This document shows, in pieces, positions 7,158-16,131 of a DNA stretch of 64,000 nt. A program made the position numbers and the translations under genes. The first letter of the stretch is position 1. Each line of letters opens with the position of its first letter. Under the pieces are notes generated by a model, which searched no databases, was not told where the DNA came from, and saw only the letters and a list, made by a program, of their open reading frames with translations. Source of the stretch: an uncultured Porphyromonadaceae bacterium (GTDB lineage: Bacteria > Bacteroidota > Bacteroidia > Bacteroidales > Muribaculaceae). The stretch is taken from contig CANPGB010000002.1 of NCBI GenBank assembly GCA_947573485.1, forward strand, positions 62,001 through 126,000, in the 5' to 3' direction.

Positions 7158-8554
7158 ATGCAAAACAAGAAACATACACCCGACAGCGGCCGCCGCGCCT
7201 TTCTGCGTAACCTTGGCATTTTCGGCGCCGCGGGAGCTCTGGCGTCGTGCGGCATAAAGACCGGCGACGACGACCACAGCAACACACGCGGCACAGGCGA
7301 GATGACAATGCGCCACAACCCCAACACGGGCGACGAGGTATCGGTGCTCGGCTACGGCTGCATGCGCCTGTCGACCATGGGCATGCGCGACGGCTCGCAA
7401 AACGACACTATCGACCAGGAAGCCGTCAATGCTTCGGTAGACGCCGCTCTCGAAGGTGGCGTGAACTACTTCGATACATCGCCTGCCTACTGCAAGGGCA
7501 ACTCCGAGGCTGCCATGGGCGAGGCCCTCTCTCGCCACCCGCGCGACAGCTATTTCATAGCCACGAAACTCTCCAATTTCTCGCCTGAGACATGGAGCGC
7601 CGAGGCATCGAAGGCAATGTTCGAGGCATCGCTCAAGAATCTGCGCACCGACTACGTTGATTATCTCCTCCTTCACGCCATAGGCATGGGTGGCATGGAG
7701 GCCTATGAGAACCGCTACGTGAAAAACGGTATGCTCGACTTCCTCAAGGAGCAGCGCGCCAAGGGCACGATACGCAATCTTGGATTCTCATACCACGGCG
7801 ATGTTGAGGTCTTCGACCACCTGCTCGAGATGATGGACCGTGGCGAGGTACACTGGGATTTTGCCCAGATTCAGCTCAACTACATCGACTGGCACCACGC
7901 CAAGGAGGTGAACCCGCGCAACACCAACGCCGAGTATCTCTACAACGAACTGCACCGCCGCGGCATACCCGTGGTGATAATGGAGCCACTGCTCGGCGGT
8001 CGTCTCGCCTCTGTCTCCAAACCCATACAGGCGAAGATGAAGACTCGCCGCCCCGACGACTCGGTGGCCTCGTGGGCGTTCCGCTACGCAGGCACTCCCG
8101 AGGGCGTGCTCACCGTGCTCTCGGGCATGACATATATGGAGCACCTGCGCGACAATCTCGCCACCTACTCTCCGCTCGACCCCGTGAATGCCGATGAGGA
8201 CGCTTTCCTGCAACGCACGGCAGTAGAGATTCTGGAGAACGACACGGGCCGTGTACCGACTGCAAGTACTGCATGCCCTGCCCCTACGGAGTGGATATTC
8301 CCGGCGTTTTCGCACACTATAACAAGTGCATCAACGAGGACAATGTGCCACGCGACACCGCCGACCCGCACTATGCCGAGGCACGCCGCGCTTTCCTCTA
8401 CGGCTACGACCTTGCCGTGCCCCCGCTGCGCCAGGCCGACCGCTGTGTGGCCTGCGGAGCATGTCTGTCGCACTGCCCGCAGACTATCAACATACCCTCT
8501 CAACTCCATAAAATCGACGTTTATTCTGAAAAACTCCGCCAGGGAAAGGTATAA
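7158..8554 (+). CDS. Tat-type aldo/keto reductase with C-terminal 4Fe-4S domain, frameshifted
   Basis: It begins with a twin-arginine signal (GRRAFLRNLGIFGAAG then ASCG, a possible lipobox) and an aldo/keto reductase barrel with the family residues: D/Y in NYFDTSPAY, K in IATKL, H in LLLHAIG. Near 8238-8252 the frame changes by -1. The frame in use runs on to 8567 as low-complexity Thr/Ala/Pro residues, while the shifted frame gives the expected ferredoxin tail (PCTDCKYCMPCPYGVDIPG, then CVACGACLSHCP) up to 8554. A one-base deletion in the gene or in the assembly explains this. Intact relatives are exported Fe-S oxidoreductases. The start codon is 6 bases after the polyferredoxin gene. Confidence 0.8.
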
Positions 8555-8572
8555 ACTGAAAAGATAAGATAA

Positions 8573-10762
8573 GTGGGAAAGATTGACCAGGATACCGTAA
8601 ACCGCATACTCGACGCCGCCGACATCGTAGAGGTGGTGAGCGACTTTGTGAAACTGCGCCGCTCGGGAGCCAACTACAAAGGCCTGTGCCCGTTCCACAA
8701 CGAGCGCACACCTTCGTTCTCGGTAAACAAGTCGCGCAACATATGCAAGTGTTTCAGTTGCGGCAAAGGTGGCTCGCCAGTCAATTTCATAATGGAGCAC
8801 GAGCAGCTCTCATACACAGAGGCGCTGCGCTACCTTGCCCGCAAATACAACATCGAGATTGTAGAGAAAGAGCAAAGCGCCGAGGAGCGTCAACAGCAGA
8901 ACGACCGCGAGGCCATGCTGGCCGTCAACGATTTCGCCCTCTCGAAATTCCGCTCCAACCTTCTCGATACTCCCGAGGGGCGCGACATTGCCCTGCCCTA
9001 CTTCCGCCACCGCGGCCTCAGCGACGCCATGATTGAGCGCTTCAAGTTGGGCTACTCCATAGACAAGGGCAGCGCCTTGCTCGATGCTGCACGCGAGGCC
9101 GGATTCAACGAAAAGTACCTGCTCGAGACAGGTCTTGCCGGAAAGAGTGAGCGCGAAGGGCGCACGAGCCTCTACGACCGTTTCCGTGGCCGTGTCATGT
9201 TCCCTATCCTGAGCATCTCGGGGCGCGTGGTAGGTTTTGGCGGACGCACTATGCGCTCCGACAAGACCATTGCCAAGTATGTCAACTCGCCCGAGTCGCT
9301 CATCTATAAAAAGAATCTTGAGCTCTACGGCCTCTACCAGGCCAAGAGCGCTATCGCCAAGCGCGACAAGGTGATACTCGTCGAAGGCTACCTCGACGTT
9401 ATCTCCATGCACCAGGCAGGGGTTGAAAATGTGGTTGCCTCGTCGGGCACCTCTCTCACCGAGGGGCAAATCAGAGCCGTGCGCCGCTTTACCGAGAACG
9501 TGACGCTCATCTACGACGCCGACCAGGCGGGTATCAAGGCCTCGCTGCGCGGTATCAACATGCTGCTTGCCGAGAAGCTAAACGTCAAGGTTCTGCTGCT
9601 GCCGCCCGGCGACGACCCCGACAGCTTCGCGCAGAGCCACTCGTCAAGCGAAGTGGAACGCTATCTGGCCGAGAACGAGCGCGATATAATAGCTTTCATG
9701 ACCGATGTGCTCATGAAAGACGTGCCTGCAAACGACCCTACGGCGCGCGCCAAGGTGGTGAACGTAATACTGCAGTCTGTAGCACATGTCGACGAAGCGG
9801 TAAAGCGGCAGGAGTACATCTCGCAGTGCTCGCGCATGTTAGGCATTGCCGAGGAAGTGCTTGTAAACCAGCTCAATGTCCTTATCACCGGCCGCTATGT
9901 CGAAGATGAGAAAAACCGTGCCCGCGAAGATGCCCGCCGCAGCATAGAGGGTATCGAGAAAGAAGAGGGAGAACAGAAAAAAGAGGCCGGACCCGAGGCT
10001 CCGCTCATCAACCTCGACAATAATAAGCTCAGACCCTACGAGGAAATGCTCGCCCGCTACCTCGTGCGCTACGGCCTGCTCTCTATCCCCGTCAAGACCG
10101 ACGACAGCGATGCGGCACAATATATACCTGTGGTCGATGTAATATCATCGCAGCTCGACATCGACGGCATCACGCTTTCATATGCACCTTATGCCGCCGT
10201 TTTCGACGCCGTGAAAGAGTTGCGCAACAGCTCATGGCCTGCCGAGCACGCACGCCGAGAGACCGAAATCGACGCCGAAGCAGCCGCCCTGCTCGAAGAA
10301 GAGCGCGAGAAGATACGCCGTAAAGGCGGCTCTATCGACCAGCTCGCCAAGCTCGACGCCGAGGCACAAATGCAGCGCGACGCCTTCCGACGACGCGCCA
10401 TAGATGAGTTTGATGTGCAGTGGTGCCAGAACAAGCTCTCCAACACTCCCGACGACGACGTGCGCCGCACTGCCGTGGAGCTTATGGTAGACCGCTACAC
10501 CTTATCGAAAATTTACACGAAGCAGGGAGTCAGCACCGAACAGGATCAGCTCGGCACCCTCGTACCCCGCGCTATCATCGAGCTGCGCAATGCCATAGTG
10601 GCCGACATTATCGCCGACCTCACACGCCGCCTCGCTACCGAGGGCGCCGCCGACCCGGCACGCGCCATGGAAATCATAAGCCGAATTTCGGAATACAAAG
10701 ACTTCCAGCGACGCCTCGCCGAGATCCTCGGCGACCGCATTATTCTGCCGAAGCAACGTTAG
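8573..10762 (+). CDS. dnaG: DNA primase DnaG
   Basis: 729 residues; synthesises RNA primers at the replication fork with DnaB helicase (encoded at 45311 here). A CHC2-type zinc finger (CPFHNERTPSFSV then CKCFSCGKGG, residues ~40-65) is followed by the TOPRIM catalytic core: VILVEGYLD with the catalytic Glu near residue 270, then LIYDADQAG with the metal-binding Asp pair near 315. The long, charged C-terminal part is the helicase-interaction region. Start is GTG at 8573, directly before GKIDQDTVNRILDAADIV, which aligns with the usual DnaG N-terminus. It follows the reductase gene closely. Its 3' end overlaps the convergent metallophosphoesterase gene by 23 bases. Confidence 0.95.
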   Translation: MGKIDQDTVNRILDAADIVEVVSDFVKLRRSGANYKGLCPFHNERTPSFSVNKSRNICKCFSCGKGGSPVNFIMEHEQLSYTEALRYLARKYNIEIVEKEQSAEERQQQNDREAMLAVNDFALSKFRSNLLDTPEGRDIALPYFRHRGLSDAMIERFKLGYSIDKGSALLDAAREAGFNEKYLLETGLAGKSEREGRTSLYDRFRGRVMFPILSISGRVVGFGGRTMRSDKTIAKYVNSPESLIYKKNLELYGLYQAKSAIAKRDKVILVEGYLDVISMHQAGVENVVASSGTSLTEGQIRAVRRFTENVTLIYDADQAGIKASLRGINMLLAEKLNVKVLLLPPGDDPDSFAQSHSSSEVERYLAENERDIIAFMTDVLMKDVPANDPTARAKVVNVILQSVAHVDEAVKRQEYISQCSRMLGIAEEVLVNQLNVLITGRYVEDEKNRAREDARRSIEGIEKEEGEQKKEAGPEAPLINLDNNKLRPYEEMLARYLVRYGLLSIPVKTDDSDAAQYIPVVDVISSQLDIDGITLSYAPYAAVFDAVKELRNSSWPAEHARRETEIDAEAAALLEEEREKIRRKGGSIDQLAKLDAEAQMQRDAFRRRAIDEFDVQWCQNKLSNTPDDDVRRTAVELMVDRYTLSKIYTKQGVSTEQDQLGTLVPRAIIELRNAIVADIIADLTRRLATEGAADPARAMEIISRISEYKDFQRRLAEILGDRIILPKQR

Positions 10763-11558
10763 GCACAAACTCCCATGTAAACGAGGAGTCGGGGGCTATT
10801 TTGAGGAGGCGGAATCCACGGGGACGACCGTCGAAATTCTTGCTCGTATTTTCACCGTTGAGAATCGTGATACCGCCGTAGTTGTTGCGGTGGGTTTTGT
10901 GCGTGTGGCCTGCAAGCCATATGCGCACGCCACCGTCGTAGAACTGCTGGATAAGGTCGCGGCGGATAGCCGTGGGTAGATTGAAATATTCATCAGCCTC
11001 ATCGATTTCGGCCTCGAAAGGAGGCACATGGCAAAGGAGTATCACAGGCTTGCCTGCAGCCTTTGCCCGGGTGAGGGCGTCGGCAACGAGCGCTTTTTGT
11101 TCCGCAACCTCATCGGCAGGGCCGCCACGGTAAAGGAGAGAGTTGAAAGCAACAAGAACATGAGAACCGAGGTCGCGCTCGGTGAAATCAGGGCCAAAGG
11201 CGGCGCGGTATTTTGCAAGTCCGGCCGCAGTGCAGGGCTCGGCAATATCGTGGTTGCCCGGGGTCATTACCACAGGAGCCTCGAAAGCCTCGGCGGCTTC
11301 AAGGAAACGGGCTATGGAGGTGCTATCCATGCGGTTGACCATGTCGCCGGCAATGGCCACGAGGTCTACCTTGGCAGCGTTGACATTGGCAATCTCGGTG
11401 CGTAGAGCGTCGAGGTCGTCGTCGATTCCTTTGGGGCCGAAGCCTATCTGCGGGTCGCAAAGGTGAGCTATAACTATGGTATCGGAGGGTGCGGAGCCTG
11501 CATTTGCGGCAGGCGTTAGCGTGAGAGTCATGAGCAGGGCGGTGATGATGTTTTTCAT
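10740..11558 (-). CDS. Secreted metallophosphoesterase (calcineurin-like)
   Basis: 272 residues with an N-terminal signal peptide (MKNIITALLMTLTLTPAANA). The five metal-binding blocks of calcineurin-like phosphoesterases are visible in order: DPQIG, GDMVN, GNHD, CHVPPF and GHTHK. The enzyme would hydrolyse phosphoester bonds with a dinuclear metal centre in the periplasm. The closest group is the CpdA/ICC-CPPED1 type; the substrate is unknown. It is convergent with dnaG, with a 23-base coding overlap, an unusually tight tail-to-tail arrangement. Confidence 0.85.
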   Translation of the reverse strand: MKNIITALLMTLTLTPAANAGSAPSDTIVIAHLCDPQIGFGPKGIDDDLDALRTEIANVNAAKVDLVAIAGDMVNRMDSTSIARFLEAAEAFEAPVVMTPGNHDIAEPCTAAGLAKYRAAFGPDFTERDLGSHVLVAFNSLLYRGGPADEVAEQKALVADALTRAKAAGKPVILLCHVPPFEAEIDEADEYFNLPTAIRRDLIQQFYDGGVRIWLAGHTHKTHRNNYGGITILNGENTSKNFDGRPRGFRLLKIAPDSSFTWEFVPNVASAE

Positions 11559-11582
11559 ATAGGTTTTATAGACAGTGTAATA

Positions 11583-11619
11583 AAAAGAGTCTGAGAGCTT
11601 TGTATAAAAACTCCCAGAC
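11583..11619 (-). terminator. Terminator of the TPR lipoprotein gene
   Basis: On the minus strand, GTCTGGGAG pairs with CTCTCAGAC around a short AT-rich loop, followed by TCTTTTTATT. It lies just after the TPR lipoprotein stop codon and before the metallophosphoesterase start. Confidence 0.75.
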
Positions 11620-11644
11620 CCGGTATTTTCAAGGCTCGAAGCTC

Positions 11645-13330
11645 TTACTGGAGGGCTTTCGAGAGGTTGTAGTTAGCAAACTCGAGGTCGTTGACAGCGC
11701 GCTTTGCGAGCGAAGCGTCGAGGCGCACGGCCTGGCGAAGGTTGGTGTTGAGCATCGACTCGTTGTTAGTGCGGGCACCGAGCACAGCCATGAGGTAGTA
11801 GGTAGTGGCGTCGGGGGTGTTGATAGCAGCGAGAGTCGATTTAGCTTTGCTGTAGTCTTTGGTAAGAATCTGAGCAAGAGCGGCGTTGTTGCTCTTGGTG
11901 TCGCCGAATGCCTTTACAGCGGCGGCGTTGTCGCCCTGCTTGAGGTAGTAAACACCGAGGGCGTCGCCAAGTTCGGGAACACCGGCAGCAGAACCGAAGT
12001 ACTGGTTAGCCTTGTTGTAGTCGCTCTTTGTCATCTCGATAAGACCGAGGTTCATCTGAGGCTCGGGGTTGTTGCCGAGCGAAGCTGCCTTTGCAAACGA
12101 ACCCTTGGCACCGTTGAAGTCTCCGGCTTTGTACTGGGTGAGACCGAGGTCGTTCCATGTACGGTAGTCGTTGGGATAGAGACGTGTGGCGGTCTGGTAG
12201 ATTTCGCGGCGCTTGGCGTTGTCGTCGGTAAGAGTTGCACAGTAGAGGATTTCTTCGATAGAGAGTTCCGAGGGGTTGGAGGCGTAGAGAGCCTGGATTT
12301 CGCTGTCGCTCTTACCGATAACGTTGATCGAAGCGGTTATGCGCGAGTAGCGGAGCTGGGGAAGAATCTGGTCGGCGAGCTGCTCGAAAACCGACGAGAG
12401 GTTGCGGATTTCGCGTTCACGCTGCTCGGGGTCTTTGTACATCGAAAGTACGCTGAGGATGAGGTCCTTGTCCTGGATGTTGCTCTGTGCAACAAGTTTC
12501 TGGAAGCCTTCCCAGTCCTGAGCGGTGAACTGCGCGGTGAGTTCGCCGAACTCTGTGATTTTGTCTTTCTTGAGCTGCTTGTTGAGGTAGTCTTTGGTGT
12601 TCTTCTCACGGTTTTCGGCGAGGCGGGTGTTGAGTTCAACACCACCGTCGGGCGATGCGTAAGAGGAGATGTTGATTTCTTCAAGCACGCGGTTATCAGC
12701 CTTGTTAGCCTCGATCATCTCTTTCTGGAGCTCGGCCATGGCGTCGGTCTTGAGCTGACCGGCACGGATATTGGCCTGATTGATGAGGAACATGATGTCG
12801 GCCGCATATTTCTCGTTGATGATGCGCTGGAAAGCGTCGGCAGCGAGAGCGGGGTTAACGGTGGCTACGTCGGCGAGGGCTGCGGTGGCAACTACGCCGT
12901 TGGCAACCTTGACGCGGGGAAGAACATATTTCTTGCTGCCCTGGGTAACGGTGAAGTCGAGCATGAGCTCGCTCTTGGCCATTTCGGGCTGGTAGTTGAA
13001 GCTTACGGGGATAGTCTGTGTCGAGCCGTATTCATAAGAGATTACGGGGTTGTTGCCGCGTACTTTCTCACCCTGGAAAGAGTAAGACTGCGAAGCCACT
13101 TCCTGACCGTTGAAAACGAGATAAGGTGTAACTGTCACTTCGGCATTCTTCACGAAGAACTTGGCGGGAATCTTTGCGCTCACGCGTGCGGGAACCTTTT
13201 CACCAACAACTTCGAGGGGGTCGGGGGTGACACTAAAATAGTCGGAACTGAACTGGCCGAGCTTCTTGCCGCAGGAAGACAGCGACAGAGCCACGCCCAG
13301 GCCAAGCACATAGCATAATTTGCGATTCAT
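11645..13330 (-). CDS. Outer-membrane-type lipoprotein with OmpA-like segment and TPR repeats
   Basis: 561 residues. A lipoprotein signal ends SLSSCG. The middle (residues ~225-270) contains ISSYASPDGG then LAENREKNTKDYL, as in Bacteroidetes OmpA-like peptidoglycan-binding regions. The C-terminal ~200 residues hold tetratricopeptide repeats (for example NDYRTWNDLGLTQYKAGDFN). The combination suggests a periplasmic scaffold tied to the outer membrane and cell wall. It is a single-gene unit: its own terminator lies downstream and a -7-like box upstream. The precise function is unknown. Confidence 0.75.
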   Translation of the reverse strand: MNRKLCYVLGLGVALSLSSCGKKLGQFSSDYFSVTPDPLEVVGEKVPARVSAKIPAKFFVKNAEVTVTPYLVFNGQEVASQSYSFQGEKVRGNNPVISYEYGSTQTIPVSFNYQPEMAKSELMLDFTVTQGSKKYVLPRVKVANGVVATAALADVATVNPALAADAFQRIINEKYAADIMFLINQANIRAGQLKTDAMAELQKEMIEANKADNRVLEEINISSYASPDGGVELNTRLAENREKNTKDYLNKQLKKDKITEFGELTAQFTAQDWEGFQKLVAQSNIQDKDLILSVLSMYKDPEQREREIRNLSSVFEQLADQILPQLRYSRITASINVIGKSDSEIQALYASNPSELSIEEILYCATLTDDNAKRREIYQTATRLYPNDYRTWNDLGLTQYKAGDFNGAKGSFAKAASLGNNPEPQMNLGLIEMTKSDYNKANQYFGSAAGVPELGDALGVYYLKQGDNAAAVKAFGDTKSNNAALAQILTKDYSKAKSTLAAINTPDATTYYLMAVLGARTNNESMLNTNLRQAVRLDASLAKRAVNDLEFANYNLSKALQ

Positions 13331-13368
13331 AATCGGATTGTGTTTGAATAGAGTGTGTGTTTTGAGTG

Positions 13369-13376
13369 CAAATTTA
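13369..13376 (-). promoter_or_regulatory. -7 box of the TPR lipoprotein gene
   Basis: TAAATTTG on the minus strand matches TAnnTTTG and lies 39 bases ahead of the start codon. No -33 TTTG is found at the usual spacing, so only the -7 half is supported. Confidence 0.4.
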
Positions 13377-13414
13377 CATTATTTTTTTCAAATGGATACG
13401 CCTGCAACGGGCTT

Positions 13415-14650
13415 TTAGCAATTTTTACCGTTGAGATACATGGCTTGAATCCATGGCGTGGTGTAGGCGTAGGGGATATAGGCCAGCGAGGGCACGGGGC
13501 GGGTGATTATAAACGATGCCGGAGCACCTTTGCGTATGGCTCCGTGAGTGGCCGAAAGCCCCATGGCGGCGGCGCCATTGAGGGTGCACGCCGTAAGTGC
13601 CTCGTCGGGTCTGAGCTTCATCTTTATGCAGCCGAGAGCCCACACGAAGCGCATATCGCCCGAGGGCGAAGAGCCGGGGTTGAAATCGGAAGCGAGAGCC
13701 ACAGGAAGCCCTGCATCAACGGCAGCACGTGCCGGGGCATAGGGCATGCCGAGGAAGAACGAGGCGCCGGGGAGCATGGTGGCGATTGTTTCAGATGCGG
13801 CAAGCGCCTCTATTTCAGCCTGCCCCATACGCTCGAGGTGGTCAACCGAGAGTGCGCCGTGAGCTATGCCTACCTGGACGCCGCCGCTGCAAGCCAGCTC
13901 GTTGGCGTGAATCTTGGGCTTTATGCCATAGCGTGCGGCAGCTGTAAGGATGCGGTCGGTTTCGTCGACGGTGAAGAAGCCTTCGTCGCAAAAGACATCA
14001 ACATACTGCGCCAGACCCTGGGCAGCCACGGCAGGCAGCATCTCGTCGATGAGCATCTTCACATAATCGGCCTGGCGTCCTGCGTATTCACGCCCCACGG
14101 CATGAGCGCCGAGGAAGGTGATTCTGACGGGCACGGGTAGTGCCTCGCGCAGACGCGCTGCCACCCTGAGCATCTTGAGCTCGCTCTCGGTGGTGAGGCC
14201 GTAGCCGCTCTTAATCTCCATAGCGCCGGTACCTTTGGCAATCATATCGACGGCGCGGTCGCGGGCGGCTTCGAAAAGCTCGTCTTCGGAGGCTCGCGCA
14301 AGGCGGTCAGCGGAGTTGAGTATGCCCCCTCCACGACGGGCTATTTCCTCGTACGAGAGACCGTTGATTTTATCAAGGAACTCGCCGTCGCGGCTGCCTG
14401 CATATATAATATGTGTATGGGAGTCGCAGAAAGTGGGTATCACCATACCATGGCAGGCGTCGACAACTTTCTCATTGCCTATCTCGGATACCATGAGGTC
14501 GGCTTCACGACCGAAATCGGTAACAGTGCCGTCGTCGGCTATACGCAGCCACGCCTTTTTTATAGGGGGCACTGCCATGGCCGCACCGGCAAGGCGCTCA
14601 ACGCCCTGCCCTACGGCCATGTGCAGTTCGGAGATATTCAGTATATACAT
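13415..14650 (-). CDS. hutI: Imidazolonepropionase HutI
   Basis: 411 residues, amidohydrolase family; hydrolyses 4-imidazolone-5-propanoate to N-formimino-L-glutamate, third step of histidine degradation, cytoplasmic. The metal ligands are visible as SHTHIIYAG near residue 75, GAHAVG, and HANELACSGG near residue 240, with an Asp/His-containing C-terminal segment. It is the last gene of the ftcD-hutU-hutH-hutI unit. Its start overlaps the hutH stop by 13 bases, indicating translational coupling. Length is normal for the family (about 410). Confidence 0.95.
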   Translation of the reverse strand: MYILNISELHMAVGQGVERLAGAAMAVPPIKKAWLRIADDGTVTDFGREADLMVSEIGNEKVVDACHGMVIPTFCDSHTHIIYAGSRDGEFLDKINGLSYEEIARRGGGILNSADRLARASEDELFEAARDRAVDMIAKGTGAMEIKSGYGLTTESELKMLRVAARLREALPVPVRITFLGAHAVGREYAGRQADYVKMLIDEMLPAVAAQGLAQYVDVFCDEGFFTVDETDRILTAAARYGIKPKIHANELACSGGVQVGIAHGALSVDHLERMGQAEIEALAASETIATMLPGASFFLGMPYAPARAAVDAGLPVALASDFNPGSSPSGDMRFVWALGCIKMKLRPDEALTACTLNGAAAMGLSATHGAIRKGAPASFIITRPVPSLAYIPYAYTTPWIQAMYLNGKNC

Positions 14651-16131
14651 TCTTCAACGAAATTGACGGACTTCTCGATGAGCGGCGACATAACGGTGTC
14701 GGAGTCGATGAAAGGCACAATTTTACGGAACTCCTCGTGCAATGCCTCGATGCGGGGCGATGAGCTGCCGGGGCGGCGGAACTCGAGAGCCTGGGCTGCG
14801 GTGAAGAGCTCGATGCCTATTACGCGTGTGGTATTGTCGAGCACACGGAGCAGTTTTGTTGCCGAGTTGGCACCCATTGACACATGGTCTTCCTGGCCCT
14901 GCGACGAGGGTATGGTGTCGCAGCTCGTGGGCCAGCAGAGGCCCTTCGACTGGTTGACAACCGAGGCCGCGGCATACTGCGCAATCATAAAGCCGCTGTT
15001 GAGGCCGGGTTTGGCCACAAGGAACGAAGGCAGCCCGCGGGTACCGCCTATGAGCTTGTAGATACGGCGCTCCGAGATGTTGGAGAGCTCGGTGAGAGCC
15101 ACACAGAGCGAGTCCATGGGCAGGGCAATCGGCTCGCCATGGAAGTTTCCGGCCGAGACAATGATGTCGAGCTCGGGGAAGATTGTGGGGTTGTCGGTGG
15201 GACTGTTGATTTCGTCCTCGATGATAGGTGTCACATAGTTGAGTGTGTCAAGTATGGCACCGTGCACCTGCGGTATACAGCGGAAGGAGTAGGGGTCCTG
15301 CACGTGCTCTTTATGGCGCTCGATGAGCGAGCTTCCGGCAAGGAGAGCGCGCATGTCGGCGGCAACTTCTATCTGGCCGCGGTGATGACGCACGCGGTTT
15401 ACCTCGTCGCCGAAAGGCTCTATGCGGCCATCGAAGGCCTCAAGCGACATTGCAGCAACAAGATTTGCAGCCTTGAAAAGGCGGCGCGCACGGTGAACGG
15501 CCCATGTGGCATGCGCCGACATGAATTGGGTGCCGTTGAGGAGTGCGAGGCCTTCTTTCGACATAAGAGTCACGGGCTCCCAGCCTTTGGCTTTAAGGAC
15601 GTCGGCGGCAGCTTGCTCACGGCCTTCGTAGATTACAGTGCCGAGACCGAGGAGTGGCAGGCACATGTTGGCCAGCGGAGCGAGGTCGCCCGAGGCGCCG
15701 AGTGAGCCCTGCGAGTACACCACGGGGATGATGTCGTTGTTGAAGAAATCCACAAGACGCTGCACGGTGGCAAGCTGCACACCCGAGTTGCCATAGCTCA
15801 GCGACTGCACCTTGAGCAGGAGCATCATCTTCACTATCTTGCTGTCGAGGCGCTCGCCCACACCGCAGGCATGCGATTTCACGAGGTTGCTCTGCAGGGT
15901 AGAGAGGTCGTCGGGGCTAATCGAGATGTTGCACAGCGAGCCGAAGCCGGTAGTGATGCCATAGAGAGGCACATGGCAGGTCTTGATTTTCTCGTCGAGG
16001 TAGCGGCGGCACTTCTCGATGCTCTCAATGGCATCGGCGCCAAGCTCTATCTTCATTCCCTCGGCAACGATGCGGCAGGCGAGGTCAGCCGAGAGGCTGC
16101 CGGGAGCTATCGAAATGGTATGTGTTTTCAT
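14638..16131 (-). CDS. hutH: Histidine ammonia-lyase HutH
   Basis: 497 residues; converts L-histidine to urocanate and ammonia. The segment GSLGASGDLAPLANM near residue 145 holds the Ala-Ser-Gly triad that cyclises to the MIO electrophile. The tetramer-core signatures around NSPTDNP and the SSQGQEDHVSMG loop are present. The start overlaps the hutU stop by 4 bases, and hutI follows with overlap, so the order of genes is hutU-hutH-hutI. Nothing suggests inactivation. Confidence 0.96.
   Translation of the reverse strand: MKTHTISIAPGSLSADLACRIVAEGMKIELGADAIESIEKCRRYLDEKIKTCHVPLYGITTGFGSLCNISISPDDLSTLQSNLVKSHACGVGERLDSKIVKMMLLLKVQSLSYGNSGVQLATVQRLVDFFNNDIIPVVYSQGSLGASGDLAPLANMCLPLLGLGTVIYEGREQAAADVLKAKGWEPVTLMSKEGLALLNGTQFMSAHATWAVHRARRLFKAANLVAAMSLEAFDGRIEPFGDEVNRVRHHRGQIEVAADMRALLAGSSLIERHKEHVQDPYSFRCIPQVHGAILDTLNYVTPIIEDEINSPTDNPTIFPELDIIVSAGNFHGEPIALPMDSLCVALTELSNISERRIYKLIGGTRGLPSFLVAKPGLNSGFMIAQYAAASVVNQSKGLCWPTSCDTIPSSQGQEDHVSMGANSATKLLRVLDNTTRVIGIELFTAAQALEFRRPGSSSPRIEALHEEFRKIVPFIDSDTVMSPLIEKSVNFVEECIY

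Noticed and set aside
5976-7676. 566-codon minus-strand frame opposite the polyferredoxin
   Set aside because: Shadow of a GC-rich gene. Cys/His/Ala-rich translation without domains, while the plus frame has perfect ferredoxin motifs.
11600-13318. 572-codon plus-strand frame opposite the TPR lipoprotein
   Set aside because: Val/Gly/Glu-rich shadow. The minus strand has the signal peptide and TPR repeats.
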